Source: TMED69 sp036130055 (GTDB lineage: Bacteria; Pseudomonadota; Gammaproteobacteria; Ga0077536). From it: DNA of 32,474 nucleotides. The translations under genes were made by a program, and so were the position numbers. Below the pieces are notes generated by a model, which did no database searches, had not been told where the DNA came from, and saw only the letters and a program-made list of their open reading frames with translations. The stretch spans positions 1 to 32,474 of the forward strand of contig JAYYOR010000026.1 of NCBI GenBank assembly GCA_036130055.1. Direction: 5' to 3'. Position 1 is the stretch's first letter; every line of letters begins with the position of its first letter. This document shows positions 1 to 8,456 of this stretch, in pieces.

Positions 1-1
1 C

Positions 2-865
2 TTACAAAATATTAAAATTTCAAAAAAAATTCTCACTCTGATGAGTAAACCTGCGGAAAAAACAAAAACTTGGACGCAGTACCGAGAGTTGTTAGTGAGT
101 CAACAAAGAATAGCAGAGGGTTGTAGGTTTATAAATGTCAATAAAAAGACCCTTTTAGAAGCAGAAAAAAAATATGGAGTATCGAGCTCCATAATAGCCG
201 GTATAATCGGAGTCGAAACATCCTATGGTAAAATTAAAGGAAATCATAACGTTTTTACAGCACTTTCGACTTTAGCTTTTCGCTACCCTAAAAATAATTC
301 AAAGCGCAAAAAATTCTTTCGTTATCAGTTAAAAGAATTTTTATTGATGGCGAATTCTCAAAGAGTGAACTTTAATGATTATAAAGGGTCGTATGCAGGT
401 GCTCTCGGCATACCTCAATTCATGCCCGATAATTACCGGCGACTAGCTGTTGATTTTAATCATGACGGTAAAATTGATATAATAGGAAACGTCGAGGATG
501 CTATTGGAAGCATTGGTAACTTTTTACGCTTCCATGGATGGATTCCTGACCAAGAGGTGTTCTTTGCAATTCCAAAAGCACATCATGTACGAGCCAGTAA
601 TATAAAATATAACCCGAGCGCTACCAATACCACTTTGAATGAACTGATACCTGATTGGCAAAAGATAGAAAGGTTGTTAAAAATGGAAAAAGGCAAATTT
701 ACACCTGTATCTTTGCTTAAACTAGACGAGGGTGGGAAAAAAAAGCAGTGGTTGGGTTTTGAAAACTTCTTTACACTTTTTCATTATAATCCTCGTCTAT
801 TTTATGCTTTAGCGGTTGCTTCATTGGCAAGAGAATTGAATCAGTGCGAGACGGCAACTCAGTAG
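2..865 (+). CDS. mltB: Membrane-bound lytic murein transglycosylase B, 5'-truncated by the window edge
   Basis: Lytic transglycosylases of this family cleave the MurNAc-GlcNAc bond of peptidoglycan and leave a 1,6-anhydro end; they act in the periplasm, usually as outer-membrane lipoproteins. The frame is open to the left edge: codons before the ATG at 41 read on as LQNIKISKKILTL and join the family's conserved PAEKT..W..YR stretch, so that ATG is internal and the signal peptide lies outside the window. The catalytic Glu is in IIGVETSYG (residue 59 counted from the ATG at 41). The downstream conserved segments SYAGALGIPQFMPDNY and DFNHDGKIDI are present. There is no C-terminal peptidoglycan-binding domain. 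It overlaps rlpA by 22 bases, so the two are probably co-transcribed. The family call is secure; only the N-terminus is unseen. Confidence 0.93.
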   Translation, partial: LQNIKISKKILTLMSKPAEKTKTWTQYRELLVSQQRIAEGCRFINVNKKTLLEAEKKYGVSSSIIAGIIGVETSYGKIKGNHNVFTALSTLAFRYPKNNSKRKKFFRYQLKEFLLMANSQRVNFNDYKGSYAGALGIPQFMPDNYRRLAVDFNHDGKIDIIGNVEDAIGSIGNFLRFHGWIPDQEVFFAIPKAHHVRASNIKYNPSATNTTLNELIPDWQKIERLLKMEKGKFTPVSLLKLDEGGKKKQWLGFENFFTLFHYNPRLFYALAVASLARELNQCETATQ

Positions 866-1593
866 ATCTTAAATGGCTTATTTTTTTATGGTGGTTTGTG
901 ATTCTTACGACTGGGTGTTCGTCTAGTCAATCATCTAAAAAACCCAATCTGGCATCTAGAAATAATAACGATAGTGGTTCTTTTTATGAAGTCTTCGGTA
1001 TACGATATTATCCATTAACTTCTGCAAAGGGGTTCAAGCAAAAAGGCTTGGCATCTTGGTACGGTCCCAAATTTCACGGAAATCGAACTTCTAACGGCGA
1101 GATCTTTGATATGTATCAAATGACGGCTGCTCACAAACGACTTCCTCTTCCCTCTTCTGTAAAGGTTACGAATTTGGCAAATGGTAGGCAAACAATTGTT
1201 AGAGTTAATGATCGAGGCCCTTTTGTAGAAGGACGGATAATAGACCTGTCTTTTGCCGCAGCAAGGTTTTTAGGCTTTGATCAAAAAGGCACTGAAGAAG
1301 TAGAAATAGAGGTAATAGACAGCCCCTCTGAATCGATTGGAGACCCCGCTATATCGAAATTTTCAGAGAAAATTATATATCAACTTGGTGCGTTTAAATT
1401 TAGGAAGAATGCGATAAAACTACGGGACTCAGTTATGGTAAAATTAAATGATATTTGTTCTGTAGAAATCATTGAAAGTAATGATGATTTGTTTAAGGTA
1501 TGGTTGATATTTTCCGGAGATACTGATTTGCTAGTTAATCCAAGAAGCTTCTTTGAAAGCAAAAACATTTCAAATTTCACACGGATATACTAA
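844..1593 (+). CDS. rlpA: RlpA: septal lipoprotein, endolytic transglycosylase acting on denuded glycan
   Basis: RlpA is an outer-membrane lipoprotein that binds, and in Pseudomonas cleaves, glycan strands stripped of stem peptides at the septum. The best start is the GTG at 844, since it gives a complete lipoprotein signal: hydrophobic residues 11-22, then lipobox LTTGC with the acylated Cys at residue 25. The double-psi beta-barrel spans about residues 66-145, with GLASWYGPKFHGNRTSNGE, TAAHKRLPLP and VNDRGPF; the Asp in NDRGP (residue 123) is the conserved catalytic-site acid. Residues from about 170 form a divergent SPOR-like domain (YQLGAF start), which would target denuded septal glycan. 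The start lies inside the end of mltB, indicating translational coupling, and dacA follows after a few bases. This order is typical of gammaproteobacteria. Confidence 0.93.
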   Translation: MRDGNSVDLKWLIFLWWFVILTTGCSSSQSSKKPNLASRNNNDSGSFYEVFGIRYYPLTSAKGFKQKGLASWYGPKFHGNRTSNGEIFDMYQMTAAHKRLPLPSSVKVTNLANGRQTIVRVNDRGPFVEGRIIDLSFAAARFLGFDQKGTEEVEIEVIDSPSESIGDPAISKFSEKIIYQLGAFKFRKNAIKLRDSVMVKLNDICSVEIIESNDDLFKVWLIFSGDTDLLVNPRSFFESKNISNFTRIY

Positions 1594-1600
1594 AGTGATA

Positions 1601-2761
1601 ATGTTTATGACCGCATTTAGAAAAGGACTTTTTTTAGTCCTCGCTTGCCTTTTTAGCGTTGAGTTAGTAGCTTCTAGTGAGTATATAAAGCCACCACAGC
1701 CAATTTTATCTGTTGATTCTTTTATCTTGATTGATGCAAATACGGGAATCGTTTTGGCAGAGAAGAACTCAACAGCAAGAATAGAGCCCGCCAGTCTTGC
1801 AAAAATAATGACGACCTATGTCGTGGCAAAAGCCCTTCAGGCTGGTCATGTTAACTTAAATGATATAGTTATTGTCAGTGAGAAGGCTTGGAGGATGGAA
1901 GGTTCGCGAATGTTTATAGAGGTTGGGAAGGAAGTCTCTATTGACGCGTTGTTGGATGGTATGATAATCCAATCTGGGAATGATGCCAGCGTAGCCCTAG
2001 CAGAGCATATTTACGGTTCCGAGGCGGCCTTCGTTAATCAAATGAATACTTTTGCAAAAAAGCTCGGCTTGGAAGATACGAGTTTTGGTAACGTTTCAGG
2101 TTTGCCGGATAGCAAAACTTTCACAACTGCAAAGGACATTGTAATTTTATCAAAAAAATTAATCCAAGAATTTCCAAAAATTTATAGTAGGTTTAGTGAA
2201 AAAACTTTTACCTTTAACAATATAACGCAAAGAAACAGAAACGTATTGCTCCATAAAAGCAGATTTGTTGACGGTATAAAAACCGGATTCACTGAGTCAG
2301 CCGGATACTGCCTGGTTTCATCAGGGAACAATGGTTCAATACGTCTGATTGCGGCAGTTATAGGTGCCAAGACCAACAAAGCGCGATTTAGGGATACAAA
2401 GGCTTTATTGGATTATGGTTTCCGCTTTTTTGAGTCACGTTTATTATTCGAAAGTTTGTATTCTATAGAAGAAGCAAGGGTTTGGGGGGGTGAGTTTGAT
2501 ATGATCAAGACAGGTTTGACAAAGGACGTTTTTCTTTTAAGTCACATGGGTCGATCGGATGAGGTTATGTTTGAAGTTGTCTATAATGAAAAACTAACAG
2601 CACCTATAAAAAGGGGGCAGCCAGTTGGACTAATTGTAATTCAGAATTTCATGGGTGAGAAAAATAGTTATGAATTAGTTGCATTAGAAAGTGTCGAACA
2701 GGGAAGTGTCTTTAAACGTTTGTTAGATAAAGTTAGGATGCAGTTTGAAAATAATGAATGA
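1601..2761 (+). CDS. dacA: D-alanyl-D-alanine carboxypeptidase (PBP5/6 type)
   Basis: This enzyme removes the terminal D-Ala from peptidoglycan pentapeptides, limiting cross-linking; it is anchored to the outer face of the inner membrane. With the start at 1601 (386 residues) it opens with a signal peptide of about 25 residues ending VASS. The active-site triad is intact: Ser65-Leu-Ala-Lys68 in EPASLAKIM, Ser125-Gly-Asn127 in IQSGNDAS, and Lys227-Thr-Gly229 in GIKTGF. The C-terminal region after about residue 270 fits the PBP5 beta domain and ends in a basic stretch KRLLDKVRMQFE that suits an amphipathic membrane anchor. A TTG at 1553 would extend the frame into rlpA, but it puts polar residues before the signal peptide and is less likely. 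The stop overlaps the next gene's start region. Confidence 0.93.
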   Translation: MFMTAFRKGLFLVLACLFSVELVASSEYIKPPQPILSVDSFILIDANTGIVLAEKNSTARIEPASLAKIMTTYVVAKALQAGHVNLNDIVIVSEKAWRMEGSRMFIEVGKEVSIDALLDGMIIQSGNDASVALAEHIYGSEAAFVNQMNTFAKKLGLEDTSFGNVSGLPDSKTFTTAKDIVILSKKLIQEFPKIYSRFSEKTFTFNNITQRNRNVLLHKSRFVDGIKTGFTESAGYCLVSSGNNGSIRLIAAVIGAKTNKARFRDTKALLDYGFRFFESRLLFESLYSIEEARVWGGEFDMIKTGLTKDVFLLSHMGRSDEVMFEVVYNEKLTAPIKRGQPVGLIVIQNFMGEKNSYELVALESVEQGSVFKRLLDKVRMQFENNE

Positions 2762-3593
2762 AAATAGTATCTGCTACCTGAGCGGTGAATTTATTCAATT
2801 GGCCGACGCTAAAATTTCTGTACTCGATAGAGGTTTTATTTTTGGCGAAGGGATTTACGAGGTAATGGCAGCAATCAATAATGACTTATTGCATTGTCAG
2901 CTTCACTTTGACCGCCTACGTGCCGGAGCTTATGATATGCAGCTTGATATTTCGATGTCAGATTGCGAGCTTCATGATTTGATAGTCGAAGTTTTGAGAG
3001 TCAATAATTTCCTTAACTCATATATATATTTACAGTTAACAAAAGGTTCTGCGCCGCGAGATCATTTTTATCCTTCTGAGTATAAACCTACCTTATTTAT
3101 TATGGCTAGTCCTATAGTTATCCCAAAGCGGCTCAAAATTGTGAAGGCTATCTTACAAAAGGATATTAGATGGCAAAAATGTAACGTAAAAACAACCTCT
3201 CTTTACGCCAATACATGGGCTAAGACAAAGGCTAAGAGTTTGGGAGGAGATGAGGCAATTTTCCATAGAGACGGTTTTTTAACGGAAGGTGCAACGTCAA
3301 ACCTGTTTATTGTTAATAGGAACAAGGTTTTGACGCCAAAAAAAAATGAATTCATTCTCCCTGGCGTGACTAGGCATCTGGTTTTGAAGGTCTTACGGAA
3401 CAAAAAAATTTCCCATGAAGAAGTTGATATTCCAGTCAGTGCTCTTTGGGAAGCAGACGAATTGTTGTTAACTAGCACTACAAAAGGCGTTGTTGCAGTC
3501 GGAGAGGTTGACGGGACAAAGATTGGTCAAGGAAGAAGGTGTTCTTTGGGCACGGAGATATTCCAAGGGCTTACAAAAATGTTTAATAATTAA
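2754..3593 (+). CDS. dat: D-amino acid aminotransferase (class IV PLP enzyme)
   Basis: A fold-type IV PLP aminotransferase, most like D-alanine aminotransferases, which interconvert D-Ala plus 2-oxoglutarate with pyruvate plus D-Glu in the cytoplasm. From the ATG at 2754 (279 residues) the family landmarks are DRGFIFGEGIYEVM at 25-38, the PLP lysine in NVKTTSLYANTWAK (Lys146) and the signature EGATSNLFI starting at Glu178. An in-frame TTG at 2745 is the only other nearby start. The ATG lies 8 bases inside the end of dacA, implying coupled translation, and the pairing makes sense because DacA liberates D-Ala. Branched-chain aminotransferase or aminodeoxychorismate lyase are the alternatives in this superfamily, but length, motifs and neighbourhood favour Dat. 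The stop overlaps the convergent permease gene by 4 bases. Confidence 0.85.
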   Translation: MNENSICYLSGEFIQLADAKISVLDRGFIFGEGIYEVMAAINNDLLHCQLHFDRLRAGAYDMQLDISMSDCELHDLIVEVLRVNNFLNSYIYLQLTKGSAPRDHFYPSEYKPTLFIMASPIVIPKRLKIVKAILQKDIRWQKCNVKTTSLYANTWAKTKAKSLGGDEAIFHRDGFLTEGATSNLFIVNRNKVLTPKKNEFILPGVTRHLVLKVLRNKKISHEEVDIPVSALWEADELLLTSTTKGVVAVGEVDGTKIGQGRRCSLGTEIFQGLTKMFNN

Positions 3594-4369
3594 CTTCTTA
3601 ACCCCACACTTTTATGCATACAAATTAAACATATAAAAAATAGAATAACAATTGATATTATCATCATAGAGATTGAGAAAAATATATTGACGTCGCTAAC
3701 ACCGATAAAACTATACCGAAGGGCGTTCACCATATAAAGAATTGGATTGATAAAGGATAGATCTCTCCAAAAAGGCGGTAATAAATTCACTGAATAAAAA
3801 ATTCCTCCCAAGTAAGTCAAAGGTGCCAACACAAAAGTTGGAACTACAGAAATATCGTCGAATTTCTTTGCAAATACAGCGTTTATAAAACCGCAAATAG
3901 CAAATAACGCGGCTGTTAAAATAACCACGATAATCGCAATGTCAAGATGCTGAATTTTAATTGTTGTAAAACAACTTGCTACTCCAGTAACTATTATACC
4001 GACTAAGGTGCCGCGACATATCCCTCCACAGACATATCCGGCAAGAATTATTCCATTAGGGGTGGGCGAGACTAACATTTCTTCGATATGCCTTTGAAAT
4101 TTAGCTCCAAAAAAAGAGGAAACTACGTTATTGTACGAATTTGTAATGATCGACATCATAATTATGCCTGGGGCAATGTAGGATATATAGTCATAGCCCT
4201 CCATCATACCTACCCTTGAACCTATAACGCCTCCAAATATTACAAAGTAAAGTGCCATAGTAATTGCAGGTGGGAATAGTGTCTGAAGCCAAATTCTGAG
4301 AAATCTTTTTAGTTCTTTTGAAAATATTGTATAGAAGCTGATTAGCCAAGATTTGTGAAGCTGATTCAT
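3590..4369 (-). CDS. yadH: ABC-2 type exporter permease, YadH-like
   Basis: Inner-membrane permease of a two-gene ABC exporter. The 259-residue protein has about six hydrophobic segments and matches the E. coli YadH pattern closely: an N-terminal ELKRFLRIWLQTL..P..TM stretch, then IGSRVG, the block SSFFGAKFQRHIEEMLVSP, FAKKFDDISVVPTFVLAPL, the PPFWR segment and even the same C-terminal GLRS. The substrate of YadGH is unknown; members of the ABC-2 class export polysaccharides, drugs or lipids. Its start follows the ATPase stop by 10 bases, so the two form one operon. It converges on dat and shares stop-codon bases with it, leaving no room for a conventional terminator between them. Confidence 0.9.
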   Translation of the reverse strand: MNQLHKSWLISFYTIFSKELKRFLRIWLQTLFPPAITMALYFVIFGGVIGSRVGMMEGYDYISYIAPGIIMMSIITNSYNNVVSSFFGAKFQRHIEEMLVSPTPNGIILAGYVCGGICRGTLVGIIVTGVASCFTTIKIQHLDIAIIVVILTAALFAICGFINAVFAKKFDDISVVPTFVLAPLTYLGGIFYSVNLLPPFWRDLSFINPILYMVNALRYSFIGVSDVNIFFSISMMIISIVILFFICLICMHKSVGLRS

Positions 4370-4379
4370 AATACTGTTC

Positions 4380-5294
4380 CTAAGAGGGTGATATTAAGTC
4401 TAAAAATAGCTTTTCGAGTCGATTATTTTTATTTCTCATACTTCGTATTGCTATACCATTATCGGACAATTTACCAAAAATCGCGTTCAAGCTTCTATCT
4501 TTTTTGCTTATTCTTACTTCTAGTTGATGTTTGTCTATAGCCGTTAATTCAGGAAAACTAGCAATTTGCGATGCGGTTACTTCGTTCTCGAGATCTAAGA
4601 TATAGCTTTCAGAGTCTAGTTGTGAAAGCAAGCCCCTTAAGGAGGTATCTTCGATTAGTGTTCCGGAGTTAATGATTCCTATATTCCTGCATAGAATTTC
4701 AACCTCCTCGAGATTATGAGTTGTCAGAATAATAGTCGTTCCTAAGTTGTTAAGCTCTTCCAGGAAGCTCCATATAGAATGTCTGATCTCAATGTCTACA
4801 CCAGCAGTTGGTTCATCGAGAAGCAATAGTTTTGGTTTATGTATTAAGGCACGAGCAATCATTAATCGTCTTTTCATGCCGCCAGAAAGATTGCGTGAGA
4901 TTTCTCTCCTTTTTTCCTCTAGCCTTAATTTTCGTAAAAGCTCTGACAAACGTTCGTTAGCTAAAGTCTTTGGTATTCCATAGAATCCAGCCTGGTTAAG
5001 TACGATGTCCTCCACGGTTTCGAATTGATTAAAGTTAATTTCCTGCGGAGTAATCCCTATAAAACTTTTCGCTAAAGGAAAATTTTTATCAATGTCCGTG
5101 TTAAAAATTTTAACCGATCCGGAGGTTTTTCTGATGAGTGAGCTAACAATTCCGATAATTGTCGACTTTCCTGCACCGTTTGGCCCAAGTAGTCCGAAAA
5201 AATCACCTTTGGCTACTTTTAGATTGATTCCTTTTAATGCATTAGTGCCATTTCTATAGGTTTTTTTCAAGGATTTAATGTCTAATGCATTCAT
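4380..5294 (-). CDS. yadG: ABC exporter ATP-binding subunit, YadG-like
   Basis: ATPase that powers the adjacent YadH-like permease. All nucleotide-binding motifs are intact: Walker A GPNGAGKST at 37-45, Q-loop ITPQE near 81, signature LSGGMKRR at 136-143, Walker B LLLLDEP at 156-162 and the switch His193 in TTHNLEE. A C-terminal extension of about 80 residues after the nucleotide-binding domain is usual for the ABC-2/CcmA-like class, and the total of 304 residues is close to E. coli YadG. The ATG at 5294 is the first good start after the AT-rich spacer shared with lipB; it has only a weak purine-rich ribosome site. This minus-strand pair sits where many gammaproteobacteria carry the short ybeD gene, between dacA and lipB, so it is probably a local insertion or rearrangement. 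Confidence 0.9.
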   Translation of the reverse strand: MNALDIKSLKKTYRNGTNALKGINLKVAKGDFFGLLGPNGAGKSTIIGIVSSLIRKTSGSVKIFNTDIDKNFPLAKSFIGITPQEINFNQFETVEDIVLNQAGFYGIPKTLANERLSELLRKLRLEEKRREISRNLSGGMKRRLMIARALIHKPKLLLLDEPTAGVDIEIRHSIWSFLEELNNLGTTIILTTHNLEEVEILCRNIGIINSGTLIEDTSLRGLLSQLDSESYILDLENEVTASQIASFPELTAIDKHQLEVRISKKDRSLNAIFGKLSDNGIAIRSMRNKNNRLEKLFLDLISPS

Positions 5295-5323
5295 GGCTTT
5301 TTATTCATTTAATTGGGTAATAT

Positions 5324-5331
5324 ATTATAAT
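5324..5331. promoter_or_regulatory. Candidate -10 element(s) in the divergent yadG/lipB spacer
   Basis: The spacer between yadG and lipB holds the AT-rich core ATTATAAT, which reads as a TATAAT-type -10 hexamer on either strand (5329-5324 on the minus strand, 5326-5331 on the plus strand). No strong -35 hexamer sits at the right distance on either side; the minus-strand candidate at 5352-5347 matches the consensus at only three positions. It is the best promoter-like patch in the 162-base gap, but assignment to either gene is tentative. Confidence 0.22.
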
Positions 5332-5456
5332 ACTACGTTGTAACAGAATTAAATGGGCATATTTGGGCTTTTCTACATCCCTTACTGGTGCCTAAAGGTT
5401 TTCATTTCAATTGCTTAGTTGAGGTTAACAAAGAATTAAAGTTTTGAGTCAAATTC

Positions 5457-6083
5457 ATGAAAGTAGTATCAAAACATCTCTTCCTGCAAGATTATTCGAC
5501 ATGCTATAGGGAAATGCAGAAACAGGCACATCGATCTGCTGACTCACCAGATCAGATTTGGTCTTTAGAGCATAATGCTGTGGTTACTGTTGGAAAATCA
5601 GCTGGATTTTCCAATATTCTAAGTTCTAACAGTTTACCCGTTATAGAAACCGATAGAGGAGGGCAAGTTACGTATCACGGACCAGGTCAACTAGTGATAT
5701 ATACTATTATAAATTATCGTCGTTCTAGTCTATCACCGCGTAAATTTGTTGAAATATTAGAGCAAAGCGTCCTAGAATTCTTATTTGAAAAAGGATTAGA
5801 TGGCCAAAGGCGAAGAGGAGCCCCAGGCGTTTACATTAATGAAAAAAAAATTGCGTCAATAGGATTACGATTTGGAAAAAATTTTAGTTACCACGGGCTG
5901 TCTTTAAATCTGGATATGGATCTTTCCCATTTTGATAATATATATACGTGCGGGTATAAAGAATTAGAAGTAACTCAACTGGCAAGCCTTGGCGTAAAGG
6001 AAAGTTTATTTGACTGTGCAGAGGAGTTAAGATCAATTCTTATTAAACTAATATATAATGGAAAAGCCGTCGTAGAGATTTAA
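5457..6083 (+). CDS. lipB: Octanoyl-[acyl carrier protein]:protein N-octanoyltransferase
   Basis: LipB moves the octanoyl group from acyl carrier protein to the lipoyl domains of 2-oxoacid dehydrogenases and the glycine cleavage H protein, the first step of lipoate synthesis in the cytoplasm. The signature RGGQVTYHGPGQ spans 67-78. The catalytic pair is visible as Lys131 in KKIASIGLRF and Cys165 in TCGYKELEVTQ, matching Lys135 and Cys169 of the E. coli enzyme. The 208-residue length is normal and the ATG at 5457 matches the family N-terminus. lipA follows after 25 bases on the same strand, forming the usual lipB-lipA unit. No Dam or YbeD gene is seen nearby. Confidence 0.96.
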   Translation: MKVVSKHLFLQDYSTCYREMQKQAHRSADSPDQIWSLEHNAVVTVGKSAGFSNILSSNSLPVIETDRGGQVTYHGPGQLVIYTIINYRRSSLSPRKFVEILEQSVLEFLFEKGLDGQRRRGAPGVYINEKKIASIGLRFGKNFSYHGLSLNLDMDLSHFDNIYTCGYKELEVTQLASLGVKESLFDCAEELRSILIKLIYNGKAVVEI

Positions 6084-6108
6084 AATAGCAATATTTTGGA
6101 AAACGAAC

Positions 6109-7038
6109 ATGGATATTCCCAAAAAAGAAGATAGAGGCATTAATAAGGTTTCAAAAATTCCAATAAAAGTAATTCCTGCACCTTCCCCCTCAAAGCCAAA
6201 ATGGCTAAAAGTTAAGGCGCCGGTTGGGAACCAGGTAGACGCATTAAAAAAAATATTACGGAGTTCGAATTTAAATACTGTTTGTGAGCAAGCGGCATGC
6301 CCAAATCTGGGGGATTGTTTTACTAGAGGAACTGCAACCTTCATGATTTTGGGAAATTTTTGTACTAGAAGATGCCCTTTCTGTGATGTCGCTCATGGTA
6401 GGCCTTTTCCCGTTGATAATGATGAGCCTGAGCGCTTGGCCAAACTTGCAGCTCAAATGGCTTTAAAATATTTAGTAATAACTTCGGTTGACCGAGATGA
6501 TTTGAAAGATGGGGGGGCTGGACATTTCGCCGATTGTATTCGTAATACTCGTTTACACGTGCCGGAAATTAAGATAGAAATTTTAGTTCCTGATTTTCGA
6601 GGCCGAATGGATAAAGCATTAGATTCCTTGTCCTTTGATTTGCCAGATGTTTTTAACCACAATATGGAAACAGTGCGGTCGCTGTATCGACAAATTAGGC
6701 CAGGTGCAGATTACGAGTGGTCTCTGAAATTAATTAAGACTTTTAAAAAGATGGCGCCTCAGGTGCCTACCAAGTCTGGTATCATGGTTGGATTTACGGA
6801 AACCAAGGAGGAGATAAAACAGACTTTGCAAGATCTTATGGCAGCTGATTGTGACATGGTTACCATTGGACAATATTTGCAGCCTAGTAGCCATCATTTG
6901 CCAGTTACGAAATTTGTGCATCCAGATGAATTTCGGGAGTACGAAGAATTTGCTCTTAGCCTTGGCTTTAAAAATGTTACTAGCGGACCATTGGTTAGAT
7001 CATCTTATCATGCTGATGAGCAATCGATTATACTCTAA
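6109..7038 (+). CDS. lipA: Lipoyl synthase (radical SAM)
   Basis: LipA inserts two sulfur atoms into the protein-bound octanoyl chain to make lipoyl groups, the second step after LipB. Both iron-sulfur sites are complete. The auxiliary cluster motif CX4CX5C uses Cys59, Cys64 and Cys70 (CEQAACPNLGDC). The radical-SAM motif CX3CX2C uses Cys85, Cys89 and Cys92 (CTRRCPFC). The C-terminal RSSYHADE supplies the serine that ligates the auxiliary cluster. At 309 residues it is slightly shorter than the E. coli enzyme. The stop codon directly abuts the stop of the convergent xseA, so the two genes meet without any spacer. Confidence 0.97.
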   Translation: MDIPKKEDRGINKVSKIPIKVIPAPSPSKPKWLKVKAPVGNQVDALKKILRSSNLNTVCEQAACPNLGDCFTRGTATFMILGNFCTRRCPFCDVAHGRPFPVDNDEPERLAKLAAQMALKYLVITSVDRDDLKDGGAGHFADCIRNTRLHVPEIKIEILVPDFRGRMDKALDSLSFDLPDVFNHNMETVRSLYRQIRPGADYEWSLKLIKTFKKMAPQVPTKSGIMVGFTETKEEIKQTLQDLMAADCDMVTIGQYLQPSSHHLPVTKFVHPDEFREYEEFALSLGFKNVTSGPLVRSSYHADEQSIIL

Positions 7039-8388
7039 CTATTTTAGAATCTTTTCGATCTTTGAAATCGCTGAGCCATGGTAAAATATGGTCTTGATTC
7101 TTAAATTATTCTTTAAAGACGAAGCTTTCTTGACTATTTTATTGTCTTTGTCGTAAGTGATTGAATAGCCTCGTTTTAAGATACTTTTTGGATTATTGCT
7201 GACTAGCTTCGCGTTTAAAGTTCGATTCCTGTACTCAAATTTTTGGATTCTTTGCACAACTAAACGTTCAGAGGTATTTCTGATTTCCTTCACAATTTTA
7301 ATTAAATCTAGGATTTTACTTTTCGGAGCGAACTGTTTTAAATTTATATTTAAATATGACAGCTTCGTTTTTACTCCTCTGAGTTTTTCATCAACTTTCT
7401 CTTGGAGTCGTTTACACAGTTCATCATTAAGTTGGATATAACCTAGCAGCTTGTTTTCAGGGCTTATAAGAGCATTTTTGCTTTTGTTAAATTGCGCTGA
7501 CTTCTCCTGTAATCGAAGTTCGATATTTCCATTTAATCTCATCATAATATTGCGAAAAATAACTGCTTCCTTCTTTGTATCCGGGGATGCCATTTCAGCA
7601 GCTGCGGAAGGCGTTGCCGCTCTTATATCCGCCACCATATCTGATATAGTAAAATCTGTCTCATGACCGACGGCGCTTAAAATAGGAAGTTTCGATTTCG
7701 CTATGGCTCTTACTGTAGTTTCTTCATTGAATGGCCAAAGATCCTCAAGCGTGCCTCCGCCACGAGTTAAAATAAGAGTTGAACACTCTTGCCTTTGGTT
7801 CGCTTTTTCGATGGCTTCGACAATCGTTCTTGACGCGAGTTTTCCTTGAACTTGACAAGGATAGATAATCAGAGGGATCGAAGGAGCTCTTCTTTTGATT
7901 ACCGAAATTATATCTCTCACAGCCGCTCCAGTGGGAGAGGTGATTATTCCTATGGCAGAGGGCCATTTTTTGATAGACTTTTTCAAAGAGCTCTCAAAAA
8001 GTCCCTCTTTCATGAGTTTTTGTTTAAGTTCCTCAAATTTTCTTCGCAATAGGCCTTCACCTGCGGTTTCGAGATAATCAATTATTATCTGATAGTCACC
8101 TCTGACCGTGTAGATGCTTGGGGTTCCACAAACAATAACTTCGACGCCATTTGCTAAGATTTCGGTTGGACCAGTTATTCTACTTTTGAATAAGGCACAT
8201 CTTACTTGGGCAGCTTGATCCTTAAGGGAGAAGTAGATATGGCCAGATGATGGCTTGGCAAGGTTTGAAATTTCTCCTTTAACCAAAACCTCTCTAAACT
8301 CGTTGCTTAGAAGTTGATGCACGTTTTTGTTTAGTTCTTCAACCGACAAAATTTTCTTATAACAAGATGCCATATATTGATTACTCAT
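7039..8388 (-). CDS. xseA: Exodeoxyribonuclease VII large subunit
   Basis: XseA is the catalytic large subunit of exonuclease VII, which degrades single-stranded DNA to oligonucleotides and works with several copies of the small subunit XseB; no xseB is in this window. The N-terminal OB-fold (about 10-110) contains VKGEISNLAKPSSGHIYFSLKD. The catalytic domain has AIGIITSPTGAAVRDI, the LILTRGGGTLEDLWPFN segment and SAVGHETDFTISDMVADIRAATPSAAAE, followed by a long helical, charged region of about 120 residues and a C-terminal LKRGYSITYD motif. The length (449) is close to the E. coli protein. The ATG at 8388 is chosen; an in-frame ATG five codons downstream is the alternative. It diverges from guaB, as in many gammaproteobacteria. 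Confidence 0.95.
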   Translation of the reverse strand: MSNQYMASCYKKILSVEELNKNVHQLLSNEFREVLVKGEISNLAKPSSGHIYFSLKDQAAQVRCALFKSRITGPTEILANGVEVIVCGTPSIYTVRGDYQIIIDYLETAGEGLLRRKFEELKQKLMKEGLFESSLKKSIKKWPSAIGIITSPTGAAVRDIISVIKRRAPSIPLIIYPCQVQGKLASRTIVEAIEKANQRQECSTLILTRGGGTLEDLWPFNEETTVRAIAKSKLPILSAVGHETDFTISDMVADIRAATPSAAAEMASPDTKKEAVIFRNIMMRLNGNIELRLQEKSAQFNKSKNALISPENKLLGYIQLNDELCKRLQEKVDEKLRGVKTKLSYLNINLKQFAPKSKILDLIKIVKEIRNTSERLVVQRIQKFEYRNRTLNAKLVSNNPKSILKRGYSITYDKDNKIVKKASSLKNNLRIKTIFYHGSAISKIEKILK

Positions 8389-8408
8389 TAAATAATTAGT
8401 TCGACAGA

Positions 8409-8437
8409 TTTACTGTCTTTAGACTAACTCATATAAT
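8409..8437 (+). promoter_or_regulatory. Candidate sigma70 promoter for guaBA
   Basis: A perfect TATAAT at 8432-8437 lies 17 bases downstream of a TTTACT hexamer at 8409-8414. This gives a reasonable sigma70-type promoter that would start transcription about 25 bases ahead of guaB. It is the only well-spaced pair in the 79-base guaB/xseA spacer. No PurR-type operator or stringent-response discriminator could be assigned with confidence. Confidence 0.42.
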
Positions 8438-8456
8438 AGGATAAGGTAACTAATTT

